Assembly (NCBI GenBank): GCA_051892875.1
Contig: JBJFGR010000112.1
Coordinates: 1 to 39,551, forward strand
Origin: JBJFGR01 sp051892875
Lineage (GTDB): Bacteria > Pseudomonadota > Gammaproteobacteria > Enterobacterales > Succinivibrionaceae
Length of the DNA: 39,551 bases
Reading direction: 5' to 3'
The notes beneath the pieces were generated by a model. The model saw only the letters and a list, made by a program, of their open reading frames with translations. It was not told the DNA's origin and ran no database searches. This document shows, one piece after another, positions 1 through 7,162 of this stretch. Both the position numbers and the translations under genes were made by a program. Every line of letters starts with the position of its first letter. Positions within the stretch are counted from its first letter, which is position 1.

Positions 1-138
1 AATAACGATCTAGCTATAATGGGGAAAATAAGATGTTTCTAACGCGAAATGTAAGGTAAATGAGATGTTCGTAAAATAATTGAAATTTTTCAGAGTCTTA
101 AGGACCTGGGTATGAATTTTTGTTTAAATTTAAATTTT

Positions 139-158
139 CCAACACGCAAGCGTGCTGG
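139..158 (-). repeat. 8-bp stem, 4-nt loop hairpin after the DUF6273 fragment
   Basis: CCAACACG and CGTGCTGG can pair over 8 positions, one of them a G-T wobble, around a 4-nt loop. The hairpin lies 28 bp past the stop codon of the DUF6273-like fragment. No T-run follows on the minus strand, so it does not look like an ordinary terminator. Its size and place resemble the hairpin or cruciform found just after the variable repeat in diversity-generating retroelements; that reading is inference. Confidence 0.6.
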
Positions 159-186
159 TTAGATTGAGCTCCTTACGTCGCTCGAT

Positions 187-345
187 TTAAAGATTGATGT
201 ACAAAGCGGGACGGACAGCGAGATCATCGTAGTCGACGAAGCCACCATCGCAGTGGAAGTGGCCACTGCGGTCAACAACCGCAGCGTGAAACTGATTATC
301 GCCAGGAGAACGAAGCCACCAATAACCATTACCATAAAAACCGAG
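187..345 (-). pseudogene. C-terminal fragment of a DUF6273-like surface domain
   Basis: Read on the minus strand, 51 codons from GFYGNGYWWLRSPG to AVRPALYINL and a TAA stop are open. The WWLRSPG start, the central AAVV and the VRPAL ending are the hallmarks of DUF6273-type domains of bacterial surface proteins, which share the general design of C-type-lectin/FGE-like folds. No start codon or upstream part is present, because the frame runs into the ParB-like fragment at about 345. Of the 40 codons from the SPG motif to the last Leu, only three end in a purine and none in A; many are of NNC type (CAC, GAC, CGC, TTC, TGC, TAC). This is quite unlike the A/T-ending codon use of the rest of the window. 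It is a remnant, or a displaced cassette, and not a working gene. Confidence 0.6.
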
Positions 346-496
346 ACTTAACGCCCCTTTCTGCAATAGTCAGTGCTAATTCTTTTAATGATTGTTGTGA
401 AAACCTAGGATTATCTTCTTTTCTAGGTTGATTAGGATCTTCATCTTCATCAATTAGATTTATATCAAGTAAAGTAGGTGGAGAAAATTCAATCAT
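329..496 (-). pseudogene. N-terminal fragment of a KorB/ParB-type partition protein
   Basis: The minus-strand frame starts at ATG 494-496 and runs 55 codons to a TAA at 329-331. It contains DPNQPRKEDNPRFS followed by SLKELALTIAERGVKS. This is the start of the ParB/sulfiredoxin-type domain of KorB-like plasmid partition proteins, in which 'QPR' and 'SL.ELA.TI.ERGVKSPISV' are highly conserved. After GVKS the homology stops abruptly (RFLW, then stop) where the DUF6273-like fragment begins in another frame. A full KorB/ParB has about 250-350 residues, so more than 80% is missing, including the helix-turn-helix. This is most likely the scar of a lost plasmid or integrative element. Confidence 0.6.
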
Positions 497-640
497 AAGG
501 CCATTACATATAAAATTATTATTTATTCATTATATAAGTCATAAACTTACTTCTTAAGAAAAAGTTTATATTTTGGACTCAAAACTATACCTATATCAAA
601 ATATGTAGTAAAGTTAAAAGTCTTGATTTGCAATTATATA

Positions 641-742
641 ACTCAAGTTTCCCACTGAAATAGAGAGAAACGAACCAATAAAACTAGATCCTAAACCGTA
701 AGAATTAAGGATTTATTGAAAAATTCAGTTGGAAACTTGAGT
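641..742 (+). repeat. 102-bp MITE-like repeat, copy 1
   Basis: The element begins ACTCAAGTTTCCCACTGAA and ends with the near-complement TTCAGTTGGAAACTTGAGT, so it has terminal inverted repeats of about 19 bp (one mismatch). The core from AATAGAGAGAAACGAACC onward is nearly identical to the copy at 2890-2991. Short length, terminal inverted repeats and no coding capacity fit a miniature inverted-repeat transposable element. Confidence 0.75.
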
Positions 743-1020
743 AATTAATCGGTGCTCTTTGCTCTATAGTTTACTGTTAAAGTTTACGATAATATTTGGT
801 TACATATTCTTATGTATCATATAGCCATAAAATGATTTGATATTTAAAACAAATACCTATATTATTGATGTTATTGTTAATACAAGTTTGAAAGAACTTT
901 ATATATATAAAAAGTACCTATAAAAAATAAACCGATTACAGTTTTTAAAAGTCGGATTTTTTCAAGTTGGAATTTCTCTGTTTTATATATTTATATAAGA
1001 AAAAAGATTAAGGATTCATT

Positions 1021-2805
1021 ATGAGCGAAGCAAAAGTAGAACTATTAAGCAATCCATACGGTGAAGCTTCTTACGAAACATTTCGTAAATTAGAAAAAGC
1101 GTATGTTGATAAAAGTTTGATAATTAAAGAGCTTGATGGTAAAAATACTTCTCGTTATCCTGTTTTACTTCGCCCAAGACGTTTTGGTAAAAGTACCTTT
1201 GTACAAATGTTAAAGTGTTTCTATGATATTTCGTATAAAGATAGATACGAGGAAATATTTTCAGGTGCTGATATCTATAAAGAAAATCTAGAAAGTCATA
1301 ATACATACCATGTTATTGATTTTGACTTTTCTAGTGTTTCTGGTGATGATAAAAACTCTTTAATTGATAATTTTCTTGGAGCTGTTGATTTTGGTCTAAG
1401 TGATTTTTTGAAAAGATATCCAGATTTTGTATTTAATCCAACAGAAACAGAAAAGAAAACACCTTCTAATTTTATTAAATCTTTTTTTAAAGCTTACAAT
1501 AGTTATCCTTCTCAAAAATCACTATATGTAATGATTGATGAATACGATAATTTTGCTAATAGCGTTCTTTCAAAAGATTTAGATTTATTTAAGGTAATCA
1601 CAAGCACTGGTGGTTTCCTTAAAGATTTTTATGCAACAATAAAGGAAGGTGCAAAGAGTTGTATAGCCAAAACCTTTATTACTGGTGTATCTTCTGTATC
1701 TCTTGATTCTTTAACATCAGGATTTAATATTGCATTAAATATTACTTCAGATGATAGTTTTAATGAATATACTGGTTTCACTGGAGAAGAACTTGCAACA
1801 CTAATACCTAAGCTTGTTGATATACAAAAACTAGGTGTTACAGTAGATGAAATGATAGCAAGAATGAAACCTGTATATGATGGATACTGTTTTAGTCTTA
1901 ATGCTCAAAATACATTATACAATTCTTCAATGTGTTTGTACTATCTTAACAAGGTGCAAAAACTAGGAGCATTTCTGTCTCCTGAAAAGTATATGGATCC
2001 AGCATCAGATCATGATGGTAGTAAATTAAAGCAATTGTTTGATATTGCTGAAGATGGTCTTGCTGATGAAATTATAGAAACCTATCTAGAAAGTGCCCCT
2101 GAAGGTGAACAAGACGGTGGTTGCTTTTATATTGAAGGAATTACTGAAAACATAAATTTAAACAAGGCTGCAAAATATAATCGTGATCAGCTTTTGTCCA
2201 TGCTTTATTATCTTGGATATCTAACCATTAATAATAAACTTTCTAGAATTGACAGATTAGCTCTAAAAGTTCCTAATCGATTCATGTCAAAGCTATTTGC
2301 TCAATGTGTTGCAGACCTACAATTAAAAACAAGTCCAGTATTTACTAATTCAGAATTAGATATATCATCCTTACGAGATGTTGAAGATGATATATCACCA
2401 TTTGCTACATCTTGCACTGAGTTTTTAAGCTGTATATGTACTAATCATGTGCTAAATCATATGAGTGAAATGGCACTTAATCTAACCCTTTATACAAAGC
2501 TCTATTCCATGAGAGGAATTTTTGTGGAAATGCAGAAATCACTTAGATTAGTGGGAAAAGGTGAAAAGTTTGCAGATTTAGTGATTACCGTAAATAAATG
2601 CAGAAGTAATGAGTGTATTTATCTCATTGAACTCAAATATTTATCAAAGAGCCAACACACAGAAAAGAAATTGCTAGATATTATAGATGAAGCATCAGCT
2701 CAGGTTCTAAGATACAAATCATCTATTGATTTCCAAAATAAAAATGTTAAAGCCTACGTTATGGTTTTTGTAGGCACTGAATGTAAGTATTGTCAGATGC
2801 AGTAA
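1021..2805 (+). CDS. AAA-ATPase-like / PD-(D/E)XK nuclease-like protein (PF09820 + PDDEXK_9)
   Basis: This 594-residue protein has the two-domain plan of the AAA-ATPase-like (PF09820) plus PDDEXK_9 (PF08011, formerly DUF1703) family. The N-terminal P-loop reads RPRRFGKST (residues 51-59) and the Walker B segment is MIDEYD (171-176). The C-terminal nuclease-like core shows Asp519 (FADLV) and Glu537-x-Lys539 (IELKYL), the D...ExK signature of PD-(D/E)XK folds. A GGA-containing ribosome site (AAGGA, about 1009-1013) precedes the ATG. These genes are often found in many copies in gut anaerobes, and their true role is not established; mobile-element maintenance and defence have both been considered. 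Here the gene stands alone between two MITE-like repeats, which supports recent mobility. The reading frame is intact. Confidence 0.9.
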   Translation: MSEAKVELLSNPYGEASYETFRKLEKAYVDKSLIIKELDGKNTSRYPVLLRPRRFGKSTFVQMLKCFYDISYKDRYEEIFSGADIYKENLESHNTYHVIDFDFSSVSGDDKNSLIDNFLGAVDFGLSDFLKRYPDFVFNPTETEKKTPSNFIKSFFKAYNSYPSQKSLYVMIDEYDNFANSVLSKDLDLFKVITSTGGFLKDFYATIKEGAKSCIAKTFITGVSSVSLDSLTSGFNIALNITSDDSFNEYTGFTGEELATLIPKLVDIQKLGVTVDEMIARMKPVYDGYCFSLNAQNTLYNSSMCLYYLNKVQKLGAFLSPEKYMDPASDHDGSKLKQLFDIAEDGLADEIIETYLESAPEGEQDGGCFYIEGITENINLNKAAKYNRDQLLSMLYYLGYLTINNKLSRIDRLALKVPNRFMSKLFAQCVADLQLKTSPVFTNSELDISSLRDVEDDISPFATSCTEFLSCICTNHVLNHMSEMALNLTLYTKLYSMRGIFVEMQKSLRLVGKGEKFADLVITVNKCRSNECIYLIELKYLSKSQHTEKKLLDIIDEASAQVLRYKSSIDFQNKNVKAYVMVFVGTECKYCQMQ

Positions 2806-2889
2806 TATTCCTAAAAACGATTAAAGATGAAGAGTAATTTAGAAAACAAGTGGAGAACAAATAATTACTTTTATTGGTGGTAATAAATT

Positions 2890-2991
2890 ACTATATTTCC
2901 CCACTGAAATAGAGAGAAACGAACCAATAAAACTAGATTCTAAACCGCAATAATTAAGGATTGATTGAAAAATTCAGTGGGAAACTTGAGT
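2890..2991 (+). repeat. 102-bp MITE-like repeat, copy 2
   Basis: Same orientation and length as the copy at 641-742, differing at a few internal positions (GATTC for GATCC, CCGCAATAATT for CCGTAAGAATT). Its right end, TTCAGTGGGAAACTTGAGT, is the exact complement of the left end of copy 1. Its own left end is diverged (ACTATATTTC for ACTCAAGTTT). Confidence 0.75.
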
Positions 2992-3168
2992 TATATAACA
3001 GAATCATGAAATAGTACTCGTTAAAGAACGGGTGGGGGATGCGGATGATTTCTTGGACACAGGTAGAGATGTTATAAGTGTTCTATTTAGATCCACAGTT
3101 CCTACTCATAGTTTTATAAAAATAATTTATTCTCTCATTATGTTATATCAAACTTTTTTATCTTTTTT

Positions 3169-3197
3169 TTGAAAAAGTTTTCAATTACTGACATAAT
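3169..3197 (+). promoter_or_regulatory. Sigma-70 promoter of gloC
   Basis: TTGAAA (3169-3174) and CATAAT (3192-3197) are separated by exactly 17 bp. The palindrome TTGAAAA-AG-TTTTCAA (3169-3184) overlaps the -35 box and could be an operator or simply AT-rich symmetry. The predicted start lies about 70 bp before the gloC ATG. Confidence 0.55.
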
Positions 3198-3272
3198 AAC
3201 TATTAATTACTATTTATAATAAAAAGTATTTCTGTTATTTCTAAGCTTTATGAAATATTAGAGGATATAAAA

Positions 3273-3920
3273 ATGCTACGATACCTAACCTTACCTGTAA
3301 CTGCTTTTGCTCAAAACTGTCGTATTATATACAACCCACAGTCAAAAAATGCAGTAATATGTGATCCTGGTGCCGATGCCGATAATATTTATCGCGCAAT
3401 ACACCAATTAAAATTAACAACTAAAGCTATATTATTAACTCATGGTCACTTAGATCATTGTGGTTCTGCAATGGAATTATCAAAACTTCTCAGTATTGAT
3501 ATTTACGGTCCTACAAAAGATGATAATGTATGGCTAGATCATATGGCTGATCAAAGTAAGATGTTTAATTTACCTCTAACAGATAACATACTTGTGGATC
3601 ATTTTTTAACAGATGGTCAAAAGTTAGATTTTGATTTGGACGATGAAATAAATGTTTTACACTGTCCTGGTCACACACCAGGTCATGTAGTATTTTATCT
3701 ACCAAAAAATAAAATATTATTATCTGGTGACGTTATTTTTGCAGGAAGTATAGGTAGAAGTGATTTTATTTTTGGAGATCCTGAACAGTTATTAAATTGT
3801 ATAAAAGAAAAAATCATGACTCTTCCTGCTGATACCAAAATCCTAGCAGGTCACGGACCAGAAACTACAATTGAAAGGGAAGCTCATACTAATCCCTTCT
3901 TAATTCCAGATATCTATTAA
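3273..3920 (+). CDS. gloC: Type II glyoxalase-like metallo-hydrolase GloC (YcbL)
   Basis: A 215-residue cytoplasmic metallo-beta-lactamase-fold hydrolase. The metal-binding motif THGHLDH (residues 55-61) is followed by the second His in HCPGHTPGH, the bridging Asp in LSGDVIF and the final His in AGHGPET. Length and landmarks (PVTAFAQNC near the N-terminus, GRSDF after the Asp) match E. coli YcbL/GloC, a single-domain glyoxalase II that hydrolyses S-lactoylglutathione to D-lactate and glutathione. An AGAGGATA ribosome site lies just before the ATG. It is monocistronic, with its own promoter and a strong hairpin terminator after the stop. The reaction is known for the family; the role in this organism is inferred. 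Confidence 0.92.
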   Translation: MLRYLTLPVTAFAQNCRIIYNPQSKNAVICDPGADADNIYRAIHQLKLTTKAILLTHGHLDHCGSAMELSKLLSIDIYGPTKDDNVWLDHMADQSKMFNLPLTDNILVDHFLTDGQKLDFDLDDEINVLHCPGHTPGHVVFYLPKNKILLSGDVIFAGSIGRSDFIFGDPEQLLNCIKEKIMTLPADTKILAGHGPETTIEREAHTNPFLIPDIY

Positions 3921-3925
3921 AGTAA

Positions 3926-3952
3926 AAAGGTCTGATTTTTTATCAGACCTTT
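3926..3952. terminator. Bidirectional terminator between gloC and the srf operon
   Basis: AAAGGTCTGAT and ATCAGACCTTT form a perfect 11-bp stem around a 5-nt T loop. A-rich and T-rich flanks allow termination from both sides. It lies between the convergent gloC stop (3920) and the last gene of the srf operon (stop at 3963). Confidence 0.9.
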
Positions 3953-3962
3953 CTAATCATAA

Positions 3963-5189
3963 TTATTCACGCAAAACGTCAACATCAAACTTATTTTTTC
4001 CATTAACAATATTACATACCGTATTTTTGCTTTCAGTTAACTTGCATTGTATATCACTCTTTATATATGAATATTTAGTACCTGCACAATCAAGATTTTG
4101 ACCATACATATTTAACGTATTTTTCTTAAGGCTTGTGCTTATAGGTCCCGTGCAGCGAACTCCTGATTTTTCAACTAAAGTCATCGTTCCATGACCTCCT
4201 TTTAAATCTATATGAACTTTGACTGGTTCATGATCTGTTCTATTATACAAATCCGAAATCACAACCCACTTTCCATCTAAAGCATTCCTATCATTTTTAA
4301 CCTTGCTTAAATCAAGTTTATCATTCTTCTTTGGAAGTTCTACCTTTGGTTTTTGAGTAGATTTAGTTGGGGTTATTTTGGGTGCAGGTTTTTGCTTTTC
4401 TACCTTAGGTGGTATTGGAACAGGTTTTACTTCAACCTTAGACTCAACTAGCTTTGATTCTTCCTTTGGAAATGTAATTATTGGTTTTTGTTGAGGCTGT
4501 CGAGGGGTAATTAGTTTTGGTCTTAAAATGAACCACCATAATAAAAACAATGAAGCTAATAATATAAATAATAAAGGTATACCTAGTAAAAAACACCACT
4601 TGTGTTTATTCCCAAAATTAACAGGTGAATCAACTACAGATTTAGACGAAATATTTTGAATTATTTGTTGTTTACTATTATTAATTTTTGGAGTTGTTCC
4701 CCATCCTATAATTACAGGTCGATTATCTACCACATATATCCATTCAGAAATACTCTCAAATGTTCCGTTAAACGTATTTGGTAAAATTCCTGGAAATTTT
4801 ATTATGTTATCAGGATCTTTTAAAAAACCAATCATTATTCTTGAAAAGCTATTACTTTCAGTAATTTTATAGGACGTAGCATAAATTTCCAAAATACTTA
4901 AAAATATCTTAAAATCATCCTTTATTTCTTTTTTTTCATTAAAAGATAACTCATTAAATTTTACTATTTTGGAATCATCATTAATATTAAATGGAACAAT
5001 CCATTCAATGCTTTTACCATCACTTGATATTACGGGTTTAGCTAAAACATTAGCATAATGATCCCCTATTTCCCAACTTTTTAAAAGTTCTTGTTTAACA
5101 TCATCAACACAATCAATAATCGATTTATTTTTATATTTATATACTTTTAGAGATGCTAAATCACTAGTTGCTATAATTACTTTTTTCAT
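3963..5189 (-). CDS. SrfA-family membrane-anchored protein, second copy
   Basis: A 408-residue paralogue of the product at 5689-7152. The N-terminal cytoplasmic domain (about 1-165) has the family pattern IEWIVPF near residue 61 and VDNRPVIIGWG near 154. One transmembrane segment lies at about 198-222. A Lys/Pro-rich TonB-like linker (about 225-290) then leads to a periplasmic C-terminal domain (about 303-408) with LDGKWVV, HEPVKVHIDLKGGHG and RCTGP, matching the other copy position by position, including the spaced cysteines. The first half lacks the SrfA-typical opening (SDFLYEYKAVGHDG) of the paralogue and is more divergent. It is the last gene of the operon, 5 bp after the lipoprotein gene, and stops just before the shared terminator. 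The function of SrfA proteins is not established; the topology suggests a link between cytoplasm and periplasm. Confidence 0.75.
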   Translation of the reverse strand: MKKVIIATSDLASLKVYKYKNKSIIDCVDDVKQELLKSWEIGDHYANVLAKPVISSDGKSIEWIVPFNINDDSKIVKFNELSFNEKKEIKDDFKIFLSILEIYATSYKITESNSFSRIMIGFLKDPDNIIKFPGILPNTFNGTFESISEWIYVVDNRPVIIGWGTTPKINNSKQQIIQNISSKSVVDSPVNFGNKHKWCFLLGIPLLFILLASLFLLWWFILRPKLITPRQPQQKPIITFPKEESKLVESKVEVKPVPIPPKVEKQKPAPKITPTKSTQKPKVELPKKNDKLDLSKVKNDRNALDGKWVVISDLYNRTDHEPVKVHIDLKGGHGTMTLVEKSGVRCTGPISTSLKKNTLNMYGQNLDCAGTKYSYIKSDIQCKLTESKNTVCNIVNGKNKFDVDVLRE

Positions 5190-5194
5190 AAAAA

Positions 5195-5689
5195 CTACTC
5201 AACTGTTAGTACTGATAAAGCCTCATCATAATCTTCTTGAATCTTATCAAGCTTTTCTTGTTTTTCTAAAGTAATAGAATCTTTTGGTAGATTCTTTAAT
5301 TCTTCAATAGATGCATTCAATTTATCTAATTTTTCTTCCATTTCTTTAGATAAAGCTTCTTTATAATTTAAATCCTTTTTCATTTTTGTTATTTGACTTT
5401 GTAATTCTATTAATTTCTTCTTTCTAATAGTTATATCATTTTCTAATAACTCAGTGTCGTTCAAAAGTTGATTCTTTTGATCATGAAGATTCTTATTAGT
5501 CAATCGTAAAGCCTTTAACTGCTCTTCTTTATATGTAACTCTGTCTGAATATTTACCAGTAGTTGCACAACCTAACTTTGTAAAAAAACCTGGGTCTTTT
5601 CTTGGATCACAATCATTCATTGATAAACTGCAACCACTCATAAAAAAAACAAAAGTTAATAAAACTAAATTATTTTTACCACTAACCAT
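5195..5689 (-). CDS. Small coiled-coil lipoprotein of the srf operon
   Basis: A 164-residue predicted lipoprotein. The signal peptide ends in FFMSGC, giving a lipid-bearing Cys20 followed by Ser, which under the usual Lol rule points to the outer membrane. A short conserved-looking segment with further cysteines (NDCDPRKDPGFFTKLGC) follows. From about residue 50 to 155 the chain is almost all heptad-rich, charged coiled coil. Its start overlaps the stop of the upstream SrfA gene (TAATG), implying translational coupling. With the 254-residue lipoprotein at the operon's head it gives the cluster two lipoproteins with long helical stalks. I cannot assign a molecular function; tethering an inner-membrane complex to the outer membrane is a reasonable inference. 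Confidence 0.75.
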   Translation of the reverse strand: MVSGKNNLVLLTFVFFMSGCSLSMNDCDPRKDPGFFTKLGCATTGKYSDRVTYKEEQLKALRLTNKNLHDQKNQLLNDTELLENDITIRKKKLIELQSQITKMKKDLNYKEALSKEMEEKLDKLNASIEELKNLPKDSITLEKQEKLDKIQEDYDEALSVLTVE

Positions 5690-7152
5690 TATTTTTCACC
5701 TTCTTCATAAAGTTCCATATAAAGATCTCCAGAATCTACTCTATTACCATATAAACCACCACATATAGTCTTACCATCTAAATTTTTTTTGCAATTTACA
5801 TTAGGCATTTCATATATAGTACCATCTGGACATTTTACAGGATTTGTTCCGTCTATTGATAAAGCCCCATTCTTTACAAATCCACTAGTTTCACCAACAC
5901 ATTTTATCCCATCACTTCTTGTTAATGTTACTTGACCATTTCCATTGTTAAAATCATAGTTAACTTTTACTGGCTTACTATCATTTTTATCAACAATACC
6001 ACTCTTGGCCAAGTAATGACCTGTTAACCCCCCATCTTTAGATGATAAATCTATTGGCTTTATTGGAGTATTAGTTGATGTATCATTTGGAGTGTTAGTT
6101 GAATTATCTAATTCTGGAGGAACTACAACTTCTCCATTTGAAGTTACTCTTTCTTCTGATAACTCTGAATTTAGCTCGCTCTTTTGATTATTAGATAGAT
6201 TTTGAGTTGGTGTAGGAGCTACCCCACGTATAGTACCTTGTCTATCTATATTGGTTTCATTATCAAGAGTAATAACAGGATCTTGATTATTATTTATTTT
6301 TGATAAATCTAAATCATCTTTTAATAAAGATAAATCCATACTAGGTGTATTACCACTAAAGTCTATTTTACAAATACGATTAGGTTCTAATGAAAATTCC
6401 AAAATCTTTGGAAAAACTGTAAATGGATGACACCCGCTTGGTACACCTTTTAATGTCCACCATAATAAATATAATAACAATAATAATACTGGTATCAACA
6501 ATAAAGATCCTATAATACACATCCAATGCTTACATATTGAATGATTATTTATTGGCGAAATCTGTGTTTGTTTTGAAAAAGAATGATTAATATCATTATT
6601 TATATTTGCTGAAATGTTTTGTACATCTTCTTCTTGATTTACAATACCTTCTATTTTTTTATTAATTTCTGTATCCTTTTTTATAAACCCCCAAAAAGTA
6701 ATAACAGGTTTACCGTCAACTAAATATAAGCAATCAAATCCTGGAAACTGAATAGATGTATCACCATTACCATTTAAAAAATGAGAAAATAAAATACTAT
6801 TTTTTGTTGTAGCTTTGCCCGCCCAATTTTCTGCTGATAATAATAACTTATTCTGAAATCTTAGTACTTTAGATCTAACATCTTTTTTCTCTTGTACAGA
6901 TAATTCATTCCAGGTTCTAATATTGTACTCAACACCATTTTCAGGTTGAAAAGGAATAAACCAATCCAATTTTCCATCTTTGTTTTCTCTACTTGCAGGA
7001 TTTGCCAGCATGTCAGCAATCTCTTTTCCTAAAGAAGGTTCTCTTTCAATGGCTGATTTAAATGGTATAGCATACTTCCACATGGTTTTACCATCATGCC
7101 CTACTGCTTTATACTCATATAAAAAATCACTTTTTAATATTTTTGATTGCAT
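5689..7152 (-). CDS. srfA: SrfA-family membrane-anchored protein
   Basis: A 487-residue protein of the SrfA family. It opens with ILKSDFLYEYKAVGHDG, which corresponds to the 'LLRSG.L..F.AVG..G' start of enterobacterial SrfA. KLDWFIPF (61-68) and LVDGKPVITFWGF (144-156) follow in the cytoplasmic domain. A single transmembrane helix lies at about 211-232. A low-complexity Asn/Thr/Ser/Pro linker (about 285-370) then leads to a C-terminal periplasmic domain with LTGHYLAKSGI, KPVKVNYDFNNGNG and a set of cysteines (KCVGE, KCPDG, NCKK, ICGG). It starts 10 bp after the FGE-like gene and overlaps the next gene by TAATG. In enterobacteria srfA is found with srfB and srfC; products were first named from Salmonella genes thought to be SsrB-regulated, and SrfABC has been described as a toxin in some species. 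The biochemical role is unknown. Confidence 0.8.
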   Translation of the reverse strand: MQSKILKSDFLYEYKAVGHDGKTMWKYAIPFKSAIEREPSLGKEIADMLANPASRENKDGKLDWFIPFQPENGVEYNIRTWNELSVQEKKDVRSKVLRFQNKLLLSAENWAGKATTKNSILFSHFLNGNGDTSIQFPGFDCLYLVDGKPVITFWGFIKKDTEINKKIEGIVNQEEDVQNISANINNDINHSFSKQTQISPINNHSICKHWMCIIGSLLLIPVLLLLLYLLWWTLKGVPSGCHPFTVFPKILEFSLEPNRICKIDFSGNTPSMDLSLLKDDLDLSKINNNQDPVITLDNETNIDRQGTIRGVAPTPTQNLSNNQKSELNSELSEERVTSNGEVVVPPELDNSTNTPNDTSTNTPIKPIDLSSKDGGLTGHYLAKSGIVDKNDSKPVKVNYDFNNGNGQVTLTRSDGIKCVGETSGFVKNGALSIDGTNPVKCPDGTIYEMPNVNCKKNLDGKTICGGLYGNRVDSGDLYMELYEEGEK

Positions 7153-7162
7153 GACAGCTCCG

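Larger units (their letters stand above)
1..1020. other. Accessory region with gene remnants, no intact gene
   Basis: No intact gene is visible. Positions 139-496 carry two degraded minus-strand gene fragments and a hairpin, listed separately, and are clearly richer in G+C than their surroundings. Positions 641-742 carry a 102-bp repeat. The stretches 1-138, 497-640 and 743-1020 are very AT-rich with no recognisable content, apart from a weak CCGA/TCGG hairpin followed by T's near 932-962 that could be an imperfect terminator. Confidence 0.7.
634..2998. mobile_element. Possible compound element: nuclease gene between two short inverted-repeat elements
   Basis: Two 102-bp repeats in direct orientation (641-742 and 2890-2991) bracket the AAA/PDDEXK_9 gene. 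The outer left end (634-659) and the outer right end (2973-2998) are perfect inverted repeats over 26 bp. The inner ends of the two repeats have diverged from this sequence. Conserved outer ends with decayed inner ends are what would be expected if the whole 2.37-kb segment moved as one unit. No transposase is encoded inside and I see no convincing target-site duplication, so mobility would depend on an enzyme supplied from elsewhere. Confidence 0.45.
2806..3272. other. Intergenic region with repeat copy 2 and an unassigned open frame
   Basis: The stretch holds the second 102-bp repeat (2890-2991), then a more G-rich segment (about 3008-3172) with an uninterrupted plus-strand frame of 54 codons containing KERVGDADDFLDTGRD, without a start codon or ribosome site. 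I do not recognise it; it may be a gene remnant. The gloC promoter lies at 3169-3197. Confidence 0.5.

Noticed and set aside
187..496. A single fused gene of ParB-like and DUF6273-like parts
   Set aside because: The two pieces are in different frames, and the ParB-like frame ends with a stop inside the second fragment.
641..2991. CRISPR repeats
   Set aside because: The two 102-bp copies are 2.1 kb apart with a gene between them and have inverted-repeat ends; no regular spacer array exists in the window.
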